DNA of 64,000 nucleotides from Siphonodentalium dalli (GCA_032622095.1 CP136066.1:96001319-96065318), one strand, 5' to 3'; counted from the stretch's first letter, positions 34,537 to 48,856 are shown. Translations and numbers: made by a program. The notes: a model not told the origin generated them from the sequence alone.

Positions 34537-35452
34537 ATGAGACCTTACAAGCACATCAAGAGTGGAGGGTACGAGATGACTCAGTACATCAAAGTCAGTG
34601 AAATGACTGTATGACATTATAAAATCAGGGTACGAGTTGACTTAGTCTTGGTAAACTCCAGTCACATCACTATTTCCACCTCAGATTGGCATGAGACCTC
34701 ACAAGCACATCAAGAGTGGAGGGTACGAGATGACTCAGTATATCAACGTCAGTGAAATGACTGTGTATGACATTATAAAATCAGGGTACGAGTTGACTTA
34801 GTCTTGGTAAACTCTAGTCACATCACTATTTCCACCTCAGAATGGCATGAGACCTTCCAAGCACATCAAGAGTGGAGGGTACGAGATGACTCGGTATATC
34901 AAAGTCAGTGAAATGACTGTGTATGACATTATAAAATCAGGGTACGAGTTGACTTAGTCTTGGTAAACTCTAGTCACATCACTATTCCACCTCTGATTGG
35001 CATGAGACCTTACAATCACATCAAGAGTGGAGGGTACGAGATGACTCAGTATATCAACGTCAGTGAAATGACTGTGTATGACATTATAAAATCAGGGTAC
35101 GAGTTGACTTAGTCTTGGCAAACTCTAGTCACATCACTATTTCCACCTCAGATTGGCATGAGACCTTCCAAGCACATCAAGAGTGGAGGGTACGAGATGA
35201 CTCAGTATATCAAAGTCAGTGAAATGACTGTGTATGACATTATAAAATCAGGGTACGAGTTGACTTAGTCTTGGTAAACTCTAGTCACATCACTATTTCC
35301 ACCTCAGATTGGCATGAGGCATTACAAGCACATCAAGAGTGGAGGGTACGAGATGGCTCAGTATATTAAAGTCAGTGAAATGACTGTGTATGACATTATA
35401 AAATCAGGGTACGAGTTGACTTAGTCTTGGTAAAATCTAGTCACATCACTCC
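34537..35452 (+). repeat. 156-bp satellite, six units, macro-copy 1
   Basis: The box GGGTACGAGATGACTC starts at 34,567, 34,721, 34,877, 35,032, 35,188 and 35,344 (period 154-156). Each unit has a second box GGGTACGAGTTGACTT 63 bp later, plus CATCAAGAGTGGAGG and CACATCACTATTTCCACC blocks. The boxes tie it to the 198-bp family although the rest is unrelated. Confidence 0.95.
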
Positions 35453-36018
35453 ACAAGTTGACTATGTCCATGAACACTTTTCAATAACATCGGCGACATG
35501 GGTACGAGTTGACTCGATATACAGAAATCGCGTAGTGACTCAGGGTACGAGTGTTTAGTTTTTGGATAATTGTACATCAAGAGCGCAGGGTTCGAGATGA
35601 CTCAGTATATCGAAGTCATTGACATAACTGTGTATAATATTATACAATCTGGGTACGAGTTGACTCGATATATAGAAATCGCGTAGTGACTCAGGGTACG
35701 AGTTGACTTAATTTTTGGATAATTTTACATCAAGAGCGCAGGGTTCGAGGTGACTCAGTATATCGAAGTCATTGAAATAACTGTGTATACCATTATACAA
35801 TTGTACTTTCCATGTGTGTATATCGTAAATACAATTATCCTATCCTATCCTATCCAATCCTACAATCTGGGTACGAGTTGACTTAGTCTTGGTAAACTGT
35901 AGTCACATCACTCCACGAGTTGACTATGTCAAAAAATAATATGATAACCTCAAAGTGACTCAGTGTGCGAGTTGACTTAGTTTTGTGATAATTGCACAAT
36001 TAATTAATTGTACGAAAT
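35453..36018 (+). repeat. Satellite linker, macro-copy 1
   Basis: Irregular units with the same core boxes at varied spacing (GGGTTCGAGATGACTCAG, GGTACGAGTTGACTCGATAT). It includes a 59-bp retroposed insert at 35,802-35,860. Identical in layout at 48,291 and 56,270. Confidence 0.85.
35802..35860 (+). mobile_element. 59-bp LINE/SINE 3'-tail insertion with TACAAT TSD
   Basis: TGTACTTTCCATGTGTGTAT ... (ATCCT)n is flanked by TACAAT at 35,796-35,801 and 35,861-35,866. The matching empty sequence ATTATACAATCTGGGTACG occurs just upstream (about 35,640-35,655). A pentanucleotide tail and a 6-bp TSD fit a severely 5'-truncated retrotransposon. Confidence 0.75.
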
Positions 36019-36404
36019 TGTAAAATTTGTGACTTAGGGTACGAGTTGTCTCGATATATAGAAATCGCGTTACGATGACTAGATTGACTTTATAATTAAG
36101 TGGAAAACACCCGAAACAGTCCATAGAATAATATGATAAACTCGAAGTGACTCAGGATATATGAGTTGACTTAGTTCTTGGATAAGTGTACAAGATGTAT
36201 TTATATTATACGAAATTGTAAAATTTGTGACTTAGGGTACGAGTTGACTCGATATATAGAAATCGCGTTACGATGACTAGATTGACTTTATAACTAAGTG
36301 CAAAACACGCGAAACTGTCCATAAAATAATATGAGTTGACTTAGTTCTTGGATAAGTGTACAAGATGTATATCTATTCTACGAAATTGTAAAATTTGTGA
36401 CTTA
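36019..36404 (+). repeat. Two 198-bp monomers between linker and long unit
   Basis: Matches the segments at 26,780-27,138 and 48,857-49,242, including the shortened second monomer. Confidence 0.9.
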
Positions 36405-36782
36405 AGGTACGAGTTGACTTTGTTGTTCAGAAGAGTTTATGTCACACACGAACGGCGACAGTCTATATTATATATATATATATGAGTTGAATCGTGGTGT
36501 TAAAACTGTGCACCAATATATACGGTACGAGTCCACCAAAGGGTTCAAGATAATTATGTTTACCATGATAGAATAGTTGCACTCGGCATTATGGAATTGT
36601 GACTTGCGTACGAGTTGACTCAGTCTGATCATTTGGAAGTAAAATCGTTGGACCAATTAAACGTACGTTCGATCGTCCATAAACAGTTTGCCCCATGCAC
36701 AGTGAAACTCCCACCCCAGTGTACATATTCACTTAGTTTATTAACACTTTGCAATGATTGAATCAGCTATCCCAGCATCTGG
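36405..36782 (+). repeat. Satellite 'long unit', copy 3 (Helitron-free)
   Basis: Near-identical to 27,139-27,517. Empty Helitron site at 36,465/36,466. It starts macro-copy 2. Confidence 0.92.
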
Positions 36783-39700
36783 CTACGAGTTGACTCGATA
36801 TATAGAAATCGCGTTACGATAACTAGATCGACTGTATATGTTCAAAACACGCGAAACTGTCCATAAAATAATATGATAAACTCGAAGTGACTCAGGGTAT
36901 ATGTGTTGACTTAGTTCTTGGATAAGTGTACAAGATGTATTTATATTATACGAAATTGTAAAATGTGTGACTTAGGGTACGAGTTGACTCGATATATAGA
37001 AATCGCGTTACGATGACTAGATTGACTTTATAACTAAGTGCAAAACACGCGAAACTGTCCATAAAATAATATGATAAACTCGAAGTGACTCAGGGTATAT
37101 TAGTTAACATAGTTCTTTGATAAGTGTACAAGATGTATTTATATTATACGAAATTGTAAAATTTGTGACTTAGGGTAGGAGTTGACTCGATATATAGAAA
37201 TCGCGTTACGATGACTAGATTGACTTTGTAACTAAGTGCAAAACACGCGAAACTGTCCATAAAATAATATGATAAACTCGAAGTGACTCAGGGTATATTA
37301 GTTAACATAGTTCTTTGATAAGTGTACAAGATGTATTTATATTATACGAAATTGTAAAATTTGTGACTTAGGGTACGAGTTGACTCGATATATAGAAGTC
37401 GCGTTACGATGACTAGATTGACTTTATAATTAAAGGCAAAACACCCGAAACAGTCCATAAAATAATATGATAAACTCGAAGTGACTCAGGATATATGAGT
37501 TGACTTAGTTCTTGGATAAGTGTACAAGATGTATTTATATTATACGAAATTGTAAAATGTGTGACTTAGGGTACGAGTTGACTCGATATATAGAAATCGC
37601 GTTACGATGACTAGATCGACTGTATATGTTCAAAACACGCGAAACTGTCCATAAAATAATATGATAAACTCGAAGTGACTCAGGGTATATGAGTTGACTT
37701 AGTTCTTGGATAAGTCTACAAGATGCATTTATATTATACGAAATTGTAAAATTTGTGACTTAGGGTACGAGTTGACTCGATATATAGAAATCGCGTTACG
37801 ATGACTAGATTGACTTTATAACTAAGTGCAAAACACCCGAAACAGTCCATAAAATAATATGATAAACTCGAAGTGACTCAGGATATATGAGTTGACTTAG
37901 TTCTTGGATAAGTGTACAAGATGTATTTATATTATACGAAATTGTAAAATGTGTGACTTAGGGTACGAGTTGACTCGATATATAGAAATCGCGTTACGAT
38001 GACTAGATTGACTTTATAACTAAGTGCAAAACGCCCGAAACAGTCCATAAAATAATATGATAAACTCGAAGTGACTCGGGATATATGAGTTGACTTAGTT
38101 CTTGGATAAGTGTACAAGATGTATTTATATTATACGAAATTGTAAAATTTGTGACTTAGGGTACGAGTTGACTCGATATATAGAAATCGCGTTACGATGA
38201 CTTGATTGACTTTATAACTAAGTGCAAAACACGCGAAACTGTCCATAAAATAATATGATAAACTCGAAGTGACTCAGGATATATGAGTTGACTTAGTTCT
38301 TTGATAAGTGTACAATATGTATTTATATTATACGAAATTGTAAAATTTGTGACTTAGGGTACGAGTTGACTCGATATATAGAAATCGCGTTACGATGACT
38401 AGATTGACTTTATAACTAAGTGCAAAACGCCCGAAACAGTCCATAAAATAATATGATAAACTCGAAGTGACTCAGGATATATGAGTTGACTTAGTTCTTT
38501 GATAAGTGTACAAGATGTATTTATATTATACGAAATTGTAAAATGTGTGACTTAGGGTACGAGTTGACTCGATATATAGAAATCGCGTTACGATGACTTG
38601 ATTGACTTTATAACTAAGTGCAAAACACGCGAAACTGTCCATAAAATAATATGATAAACTCGAAGTGACTCAGGGTATATGATTTGACTTAGTTCTTTGA
38701 TAAGTGTACAATATGTATTTATATTATACGAAATTGTAAAATTTGTGACTTAGGGTACGAGTTGACTCGATATATAGAAATCGCGTTACGATGACTAGAT
38801 TGACTTTATAACTAAGTGCAAAACGCCCGAAACAGTCCATAAAATAATATGATAAACTCGAAGAGACTAAGGTTATATGAGTTGACTTAGTTCTTGGATA
38901 AGTGTACAAGATGTATTTATATTATACGAAATTGTAAATGTTGTGACTTTGGGTACGAGTTGACTCGATATATAGAAATCGCGGTGCGATGACTAGATTG
39001 ACTTTATAACTAAGTGCAAAACGCCCGAAACAGTCCATAAAATAATATGATAAACTCGAAGTGACTCAGGATATATGAGTTGACTTAGTTCTTGGATAAG
39101 TGTACAAGATGTATTTATATTATACGAAATTGTAAAATTTGTGACTTAGGGTAAGAGTTGACTCGATATATAGAAATCGCGTTACGATGACTTGATTGAC
39201 TTTATAACTAAGTGCAAAACACGCGAAACTGTCCATAAAATAATATGATAAACTCGAAGTGACTCAGGGTATATGATTTGACTTAGTTCTTTGATAAGTG
39301 TACAATATGTATTTATATTATACGAAATTGTAAAATTTGTGACTTAGGGTACGAGTTGACTCGATATATAGAAATCGCGTTACGATGACTAGATTGACTT
39401 TATAACTAAGTGCAAAACGCCCGAAACAGTCCATAAAATAATATGATAAACTCGAAGTGACTCAGGATATATTAGTTGACTTAGTTCTTGGATAAGTGTA
39501 CAAGATGTATTTATATTATACGAAATTGTAAAATTTGTGACTTAGGGTACGAGTTGACTCGATATATAGAAATCGCGTTACGATGACTTGATTGACTTTA
39601 TAACTAAGTGCAAAACACGCGAAACTGTCCATAAAATAATATGATAAACTCGAAGTGACTCAGGGTATATGATTTGACTTAGTTCTTTGATAAGTGTACA

Positions 39701-42700
39701 ATATGTATTTATATTATACGAAATTGTAAAATTTGTGACTTAGGGTACGAGTTGACTCGATATATAGAAATCGCGTTACGATGACTAGATTGACTTTATA
39801 ACTAAGTGCAAAACGCCCGAAACAGTCCATAAAATAATATGATAAACTCGAAGTGACTCAGGATATATGAGTTGACTTAGTTCTTGGATAAGTGTACAAG
39901 ATGTATTTATATTATACGAAATTGTAAAATGTGTGACTTAGGGTACGAGTTGACTCGATATATAGAAATCGCGTTACGATGACTTGATTGACTTTATAAC
40001 TAAGTGCAAAACACGCGAAACTGTCCATAAAATAATATGATAAACTCGAAGTGACTCAGGGTATATGATTTGACTTAGTTCTTTGATAAGTGTACAATAT
40101 GTATTTATATTATACGAAATTGTAAAATTTGTGACTTAGGGTACGAGTTGACTCGATATATAGAAATCGCGTTACGATGACTAGATTGACTTTATAACTA
40201 AGTGCAAAACGCCCGAAACAGTCCATAAAATAATATGATAAACTCGAAGAGACTAAGGTTATATGAGTTGACTTAGTTCTTGGATAAGTGTACAAGATGT
40301 ATTTATATTATACGAAATTGTAAATGTTGTGACTTTGGGTACGAGTTGACTCGATATATAGAAATCGCGGTGCGATGACTAGATTGACTTTATAACTAAG
40401 TGCAAAACGCCCGAAACAGTCCATAAAATAATACGATAAACTCGAAGTGACTCAGGATATATGAGTTGACTTAGTTCTTGGATAAGTGTACAAGATGTAT
40501 TTATATTATACGAAATTGTAAAATTTGTGACTTAGGGTACGAGTTGACTCGATATATAGAAATCGCGTTACGATGACTTGATTGACTTTATAACTAAGTG
40601 CAAAACACGCGAAACTGTCCATAAAATAATATGATAAACTCGAAGTGACTCAGGGTATATGATTTGACTTAGTTCTTTGATAAGTGTACAATATGTATTT
40701 ATATTATACGAAATTGTAAAATTTGTGACTTAGGGTACGAGTTGACTCGATATATAGAAATCGCGTTACGATGACTAGATTGACTTTATAACTAAGTGCA
40801 AAACGCCCGAAACAGTCCATAAAATAATATGATAAACTCGAAGTGACTCAGGATATATTAGTTGACTTAGTTCTTGGATAAGTGTACAAGATGTATTTAT
40901 ATTATACGAAATTGTAAAATGTGTGACTTAGGGTACGAGTTGACTCGATATATAGAAATCGCGTTACGATGACTTGATTGACTTTATAACTAAGTGCAAA
41001 ACACGCGAAACTGTCCATAAAATAATATGATAAACTCGAAGTGACTCAGGGTATATGATTTGACTTAGTTCTTTGATAAGTGTACAATATGTATTTATAT
41101 TATACGAAATTGTAAAATTTGTGACTTAGGGTACGAGTTGACTCGATATATAGAAATCGCGTTACGATGACTAGATTGACTTTATAACTAAGTGCAAAAC
41201 GCCCGAAACAGTCCATAAAATAATATGATAAACTCGAAGTGACTCGGGATATATGAGTTGACTTAGTTCTTGGATAAGTGTACAAGATGTATTTATATTA
41301 TACGAAATTGTAAAATTTGTGACTTAGGGTACGAGTTGACTCGATATATAGAAATCGCGTTACGATGACTTGATTGACTTTATAACTAAGTGCAAAACAC
41401 GCGAAACTGTCCATAAAATAATATGATAAACTCGAAGTGACTCAGGATATATGAGTTGACTTAGTTCTTTGATAAGTGTACAAGATGTATTTATATTATA
41501 CGAAATTGTAAAATGTGTGACTTAGGGTACGAGTTGACTCGATATATAGAAATCGCGTTACGATGACTTGATTGACTTTATAACTAAGTGCAAAACACGC
41601 GAAACTGTCCATAAAATAATATGATAAACTCGAAGTGACTCAGGGTATATGATTTGACTTAGTTCTTTGATAAGTGTACAATATGTATTTATATTATACG
41701 AAATTGTAAAATTTGTGACTTAGGGTACGAGTTGACTCGATATATAGAAATCGCGTTACGATGACTAGATTGACTTTATAACTAAGTGCAAAACGCCCGA
41801 AACAGTCCATAAAATAATATGATAAACTCGAAGAGACTAAGGTTATATGAGTTGACTTAGTTCTTGGATAAGTGTACAAGATGTATTTATATTATACGAA
41901 ATTGTAAATGTTGTGACTTTGGGTACGAGTTGACTCGATATATAGAAATCGCGGTGCGATGACTAGATTGACTTTATAACTAAGTGCAAAACGCCCGAAA
42001 CAGTCCATAAAATAATATGATAAACTCGAAGTGACTCAGGATATATGAGTTGACTTAGTTCTTGGATAAGTGTACAAGATGTATTTATATTATACGAAAT
42101 TGTAAAATTTGTGACTTAGGGTACGAGTTGACTCGATATATAGAAATCGCGTTACGATGACTTGATTGACTTTATAACTAAGTGCAAAACACGCGAAACT
42201 GTCCATAAAATAATATGATAAACTCGAAGTGACTCAGGGTATATGATTTGACTTAGTTCTTTGATAAGTGTACAATATGTATTTATATTATACGAAATTG
42301 TAAAATTTGTGACTTAGGGTACGAGTTGACTCGATATATAGAAATCGCGTTACGATGACTAGATTGACTTTATAACTAAGTGCAAAACGCCCGAAACAGT
42401 CCATAAAATAATATGATAAACTCGAAGTGACTCAGGATATATTAGTTGACTTAGTTCTTGGATAAGTGTACAAGATGTATTTATATTATACGAAATTGTA
42501 AAATTTGTGACTTAGGGTACGAGTTGACTCGATATATAGAAATCGCGTTACGATGACTTGATTGACTTTATAACTAAGTGCAAAACACGCGAAACTGTCC
42601 ATAAAATAATATGATAAACTCGAAGTGACTCAGGGTATATGATTTGACTTAGTTCTTTGATAAGTGTACAATATGTATTTATATTATACGAAATTGTAAA

Positions 42701-44683
42701 ATTTGTGACTTAGGGTACGAGTTGACTCGATATATAGAAATCGCGTTACGATGACTAGATTGACTTTATAACTAAGTGCAAAACGCCCGAAACAGTCCAT
42801 AAAATAATATGATAAACTCGAAGTGACTCAGGATATATGAGTTGACTTAGTTCTTGGATAAGTGTACAAGATGTATTTATATTATACGAAATTGTAAAAT
42901 GTGTGACTTAGGGTACGAGTTGACTCGATATATAGAAATCGCGTTACGATGACTTGATTGACTTTATAACTAAGTGCAAAACACGCGAAACTGTCCATAA
43001 AATAATATGATAAACTCGAAGTGACTCAGGGTATATGATTTGACTTAGTTCTTTGATAAGTGTACAATATGTATTTATATTATACGAAATTGTAAAATTT
43101 GTGACTTAGGGTACGAGTTGACTCGATATATAGAAATCGCGTTACGATGACTAGATTGACTTTATAACTAAGTGCAAAACGCCCGAAACAGTCCATAAAA
43201 TAATATGATAAACTCGAAGAGACTAAGGTTATATGAGTTGACTTAGTTCTTGGATAAGTGTACAAGATGTATTTATATTATACGAAATTGTAAATGTTGT
43301 GACTTTGGGTACGAGTTGACTCGATATATAGAAATCGCGGTGCGATGACTAGATTGACTTTATAACTAAGTGCAAAACGCCCGAAACAGTCCATAAAATA
43401 ATATGATAAACTCGAAGTGACTCAGGATATATGAGTTGACTTAGTTCTTGGATAAGTGTACAAGATGTATTTATATTATACGAAATTGTAAAATTTGTGA
43501 CTTAGGGTAAGAGTTGACTCGATATATAGAAATCGCGTTACGATGACTTGATTGACTTTATAACTAAGTGCAAAACACGCGAAACTGTCCATAAAATAAT
43601 ATGATAAACTCGAAGTGACTCAGGGTATATGATTTGACTTAGTTCTTTGATAAGTGTACAATATGTATTTATATTATACGAAATTGTAAAATTTGTGACT
43701 TAGGGTACGAGTTGACTCGATATATAGAAATCGCGTTACGATGACTAGATTGACTTTATAACTATGTGCAAAACGCCCGAAACAGTCCATAAAATAATAT
43801 GATAAACTCGAAGTGACTCAGGATATATTAGTTGACTTAGTTCTTGGATAAGTGTACAAGATGTATTTATATTATACGAAATTGTAAAATTTGTGACTTA
43901 GGGTACGAGTTGACTCGATATATAGAAATCGCGTTACGATGACTTGATTAACTTTATAACTAAGTGCAAAACACGCGAAACTGTCCATAAAATAATATGA
44001 TAAACTCGAAGTGACTCAGGGTATATGATTTGACTTAGTTCTTTGATAAGTGTACAATATGTATTTATATTATACGAGATTGTAAATGTTGTGACTTAGG
44101 GTACGAGTTGACTCGATATATAGAAATCGCGGTGCGATGACTAGATTGACTTTATAACTAAGTGCAAAACGCCCGAAACAGTCCATAAAATAATATGATA
44201 AACTCGAAGAGACTAAGGTTATATGAGTTGACTTAGTTCTTGGATAAGTGTACAAGATGTATTTATATTATACGAAATTGTAAATGTTGTGACTTTGGGT
44301 ACGAGTTGACTCGATATATAGAAATCGCGGTGCGATGACTAGATTGACTTTATAACTAAGTGCAAAACTGTCCATAAAATAATATGATAAACTCGAAGTG
44401 ACTCAGGGTATATGAGTTCACTTAGTTCTTGGATAAGTGTACAAGATGTATTTATATTATACGAAATTGTAAATGTTGTGACTTTGGGTACGAGTTGACT
44501 CGATATATAGAAATCGCGTTACGATGACTAGATTGACTTTATAACTAAGTGCAAAACACGCGAAACTGTCCATAAAATAATATGATAAACTCGAAGTGAC
44601 TCAGGGTATATGAGTTGACTTAGTTCTTTGATAAGTGTACAAGATGTATTTATATCATACGAAATTGTAAAATTTGTTACTTA
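36783..44683 (+). repeat. 198-bp satellite array, about 40 monomers, with 2,970-bp higher-order repeat
   Basis: The longest array in the window. The two monomer types alternate as 396-bp dimers. Rare-variant monomers (GAAGAGACTAAGGTT) at about 38,850, 40,240, 41,820 and 43,200 show that 38,490-41,460 is repeated by 41,460-44,430, an offset of exactly 2,970 bp = 15 monomers. Being odd, the 15-mer contains one pair of same-type neighbours (the GCGGTGCGATG monomer). The array is non-coding. 198 is divisible by three, so the same 61-codon minus-strand frame recurs. Confidence 0.96.
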
Positions 44684-44746
44684 GGGTACGAGTTGACATT
44701 GTTGTTCAAAAGAGTTTATGTCACACACGCGAACGGCGACAGTCTA
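44684..44746 (+). repeat. Left part of the Helitron-filled long unit, macro-copy 2
   Basis: As 31,845-31,907. Confidence 0.9.
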
Positions 44747-45648
44747 TCTATTATATATTTTGGAAGATCTGTGTGTCTGTGTATGTGTCTGTGTGTGTGT
44801 GTGTTCGCGATGAACTCAAAAACGGCCCACCCGATTTCGATGAAACTTGGTATGTGGGGGTATTTTCTGCCGGGGACGAACATAGGCCTATTAATTTGTC
44901 CGTGCGAGGTCAACTTTTCACGTGCCGAGGTCAAATCTGTTTTTACGCCGTTTTGCGCTAATATATTTCAGTTCGGTGCTTACAAATCGATTCGAAACAG
45001 CGCGAATAATAACATGCCAGTCATAATAATGACACTATGAGAATCTTTCGTGTTTCCTCTTTCCAACGATATATAATATGTATGTATCCGTTTTAGTTAT
45101 CTGCCTCAATTATTAAGAAGAAGTGGTACGATCTTCTATCAGGGTAAAAACAATGCGTAACTTCTATGACGTCGTTAGAGGTCATACAGTTAGATCACGT
45201 TAACTCTTACCCGGCCGATGCATTTGACTGTTTCAGACGTCTTGGGGATATCTCGGGCACCGATGGTAATTTATCTTTACGTTGAAACTTGAGGCGCGTT
45301 TATATACTTCAGTGGAAATCAAATCGGGTTAAACTGGCGGATTTTTACGGACGAAATTTGATGCATAGGGTATCTCGGTATCCGCTGGGCCGATTTCCCG
45401 GTATCCGCTGGGCCGATTTCCACCATTTTTGGGGTGTTGGTGTTTGACCCCACCTGACCTTGACCTTCAAAATGGTCAATTCAAGGTCAAATCGGGTAAA
45501 ACCGGATGGATTTCGACGGGTACTTTTGTCGGGTACTTTTGTTCGGGCACTGTGTTTTGGACGGGTCAAATCGTGACCCCACTTGACCTTGGCCTTCAAA
45601 ATAGACAATTCAAGGTCAAAGCCCGGACGAAGTCGGGTCACCTTCTAG
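44747..45648 (+). mobile_element. Helitron unit A, macro-copy 2
   Basis: Same ends and interior as 31,908-32,810 with few differences, 12,838-12,839 bp downstream. It joins unit B with no spacer. Confidence 0.88.
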
Positions 45649-46265
45649 TCTATTATATATTTTGGAAGATCTGTGTGTCTGTCTGTGTGTGTGTGTGTCT
45701 GTGTGTTCGCGAATAACTCGAAAACGTCCCAACCGATTTCGATGAAACTTGGTATGTGGGGGTATTTTCGGCCGGGGACGAACATAGGCATATTAATTTG
45801 TCCGTGCGACGTCACCTTGACCTTGAAATCGGGTCATTTCAAGGTCAAACGCCCGAATATCACGGGATTTCGATGAAACTTGGTATGTGGGGGTACTTTC
45901 TTATGGCGAGTCTCATAAGCATATTCATTTGCCCGTGCGACGTGACCTTGACCTTGAAATCGGGTAACTTCAAGGTCAAATCGCCAATTTTGATGGGATT
46001 TCGACGAAATTTGATACGTTGGGTTACTTTTGTTCACCGATTGTTTTGGACGGGTCCAATCGTGACCCCGACCAGACCTTGACCTTCAAAATGATCAATT
46101 CAAGGTCAAATCGGGTAAAACCGGATGGATTTCGACGGGCACGTTTGTCGGGTACTTTTGTCCGGGCAGTGTTTTGGACTGGTCAAATCGTTACCCCACT
46201 TGACCTTGACCTTCAAAATGGACAATTCAAGGTCAAAGCCCGGACGAAGTCGGGTCACCTTCTAG
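45649..46265 (+). mobile_element. Helitron unit B, macro-copy 2
   Basis: 617 bp, as 32,811-33,427. It keeps the 131-bp internal units and a TGACCTTGACCTTGAAATC motif where copy 1 has CATGACCTTGAAATC. Confidence 0.88.
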
Positions 46266-47190
46266 TCTATTATATATTTTGGAAGATCTGTGTGTCTGTG
46301 TGTGGTCTGTGTGTGTGTCTGTGTGTGTGTTCGCGATGAACTCAAAAACGGCCCACCCGATTTCGATGAAACTTGGTATGTGGGGGTATTTTCGGCCGGG
46401 GACGAACATAGGCCTATTAATTTGTCCGTGCGAGGTCAACTTTTCCCGTGCCGAGGTCAAATCTGTTTTTACGCCGTTTTGCGCTAATATATTTCAGTTC
46501 GGTGCTTACAAATCGATTCGAAACAGCGCGAATAATAACATGCCAGTCATAATAATGACACTATGAGAATCTTTCGTGTTTCCTCTTTCCAACGATATAT
46601 AATATGTATGTATCCGTTTTAGTTATCTGCCTCAATTATTAAGAAGAAGTGGTACGATCTTCTATCAGGGTAAAAACAATGCGTAACTTCTATGACGTCG
46701 TTAGAGGTCATAAAGTTAGATCACGTTAACTCTTCTCCGGCCGATGCATTTGACTGTTTCAGACGTCTTGGCGATATCTCGGGCACCGATGGTAATTTAT
46801 CTTTACGTTGAAACTTGATAATTAATGAGCGTGTGTATATGAGGCGCGTTTATATACTTCAGTGGAAATCAAATCGGGTTAAACTGGCGGATTTTTTCGG
46901 ACGAAATTTGATGCATAGGGTATCTCGGTATCCGCTGGGCCGATTTCCCGGTATCCGCTGGGCCGATTTCCACCATTTTTGGGGTGTTGGTCCACCTGAC
47001 CTTGACCTTCAAAATGGTCAATTCAAGGTCAAATCGGGTAAAACCGGATGGATTTCGACGGGTACTTTTGTCGGGTACTTTTGTTCGGGCACTGTGTTTT
47101 GGACGGGTCAAATCGTGACCCCACTTGACCTTGGCCTTCAAAATAGACAATTCAAGGTCAAAGCCCGGACGAAGTCGGGTCATCTTCTAG
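46266..47190 (+). mobile_element. Helitron unit C, macro-copy 2
   Basis: 925 bp, as 33,428-34,352. It ends CATCTTCTAG (one change from CACCTTCTAG) before host TATTATATAT. Confidence 0.88.
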
Positions 47191-47374
47191 TATTATATAT
47201 ATATGAGTTGACTCGTGGTGTTAAAATTGCGCACCAATATATACAGTACGAGTCCACCAAAGCGTTCAAGATAATTATGTTTACCATGATAGAATAGTTG
47301 CACTCGGCATTATGCAATTGTGACTTGGGTACGAGTTGACTCAGTCTGATCATTTGGAAGTAAAATCGTTGGGC
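47191..47374 (+). repeat. Right part of the Helitron-filled long unit, macro-copy 2
   Basis: As 34,353-34,536. Confidence 0.9.
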
Positions 47375-48290
47375 ATGAGACCTTACAAGCACATCAAGAG
47401 TGGAGGGTACGAGATGACTCAGTACATCAAAGTCAGTGAAATGACTGTATGACATTATAAAATCAGGGTACGAGTTGACTTAGTCTTGGTAAACTCCAGT
47501 CACATCACTATTTCCACCTCAGATTGGCATGAGACCTCACAAGCACATCAAGAGTGGAGGGTACGAGATGACTCAGTATATCAACGTCAGTGAAATGACT
47601 GTGTATGACATTATAAAATCAGGGTAAGAGTTGACTTAGTCTTGGTAAACTCTAGTCACATCACTATTTCCACCTCAGAATGGCATGAGACCTTCCAAGC
47701 ACATCAAGAGTGGAGGGTACGAGATGACTCGGTATATCAAAGTCAGTGAAATGACTGTGTATGACATTATAAAATCAGGGTACGAGTTGACTTAGTCTTG
47801 GTAAACTCTAGTCACATCACTATTCCACCTCAGATTGGCATGAGACCTTACAATCACATCAAGAGTGGAGGGTACGAGATGACTCAGTATATCAACGTCA
47901 GTGAAATGACTGTGTATGACATTATAAAATCAGGGTACGAGTTGACTTAGTCTTGGTAAACTCTAGTCACATCACTATTTCCACCTCAGATTGGCATGAG
48001 ACCTTCCAAGCACATCAAGAGTGGAGGGTACGAGATGACTCAGTATATCAAAGTCAGTGAAATGACTGTGTATGACATTATAAAATCAGGGTACGAGTTG
48101 ACTTAGTCTTGGTAAACTCTAGTCACATCACTATTTCCACCTCAGATTGGCATGAGGCATTACAAGCACATCAAGAGTGGAGGGTACGAGATGACTCAGT
48201 ATATTAAAGTCAGTGAAATGACTGTGTATGACATTATAAAATCAGGGTACGAGTTGACTTAGTCTTGGTAAAATCTAGTCACATCACTCC
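47375..48290 (+). repeat. 156-bp satellite, six units, macro-copy 2
   Basis: Unit-for-unit match to 34,537-35,452, with isolated substitutions (for example GGGTAAGAG at about 47,627). Confidence 0.95.
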
Positions 48291-48856
48291 ACAAGTTGAC
48301 TATGTCCATGAACACTTTTCAATAACATCGGCGACATGGGTACGAGTTGACTCGATATACAGAAATCGCGTAGTGACTCAGGGTACGAGTGTTTATTTTT
48401 TGGATAATTGTACATCAAGAGCGCAGGGTTCGAGATGACTCAGTATATCGAAGTCATTGACATAACTGTGTATAATATTATACAATCTGGGTACGAGTTG
48501 ACTCGATATATAGAAATCGCGTAGTGACTCAGGGTACGAGTTGACTTAATTTTTGGATAATTTTACATCAAGAGCGCAGGGTTCGAGGTGACTCAGTATA
48601 TCGAAGTCATTGAAATAACTGTGTATACCATTATACAATTGTACTTTCCATGTGTGTATATCGTAAATACAATTATCCTATCCTATCCTATCCAATCCTA
48701 CAATCTGGGTACGAGTTGACTTAGTCTTGGTAAACTGTAGTCACATCACTCCACGAGTTGACTATGTCAAAAAATAATATGATAACCTCAAAGTGACTCA
48801 GTGTGCGAGTTGACTTAGTTTTGTGATAATTGCACAATTAATTAATTGTACGAAAT
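48291..48856 (+). repeat. Satellite linker, macro-copy 2
   Basis: As 35,453-36,018, including the (ATCCT)n retroposed insert at about 48,640-48,698. Confidence 0.85.

Noticed and set aside
31854-34617. Open frames of ~65-115 codons in both strands of the Helitrons (and their copies at 44-47 and 53-55 kb)
   Set aside because: Overlapping frames on both strands through a GT microsatellite and inverted motifs. No Rep, helicase or other domain.
35585-35605. tRNA B-box-like GGGTTCGAGAT in the linker and GGTTCGAAT near 58,888
   Set aside because: No A box at the right distance and no cloverleaf. In the linker it is a variant of the satellite core box.
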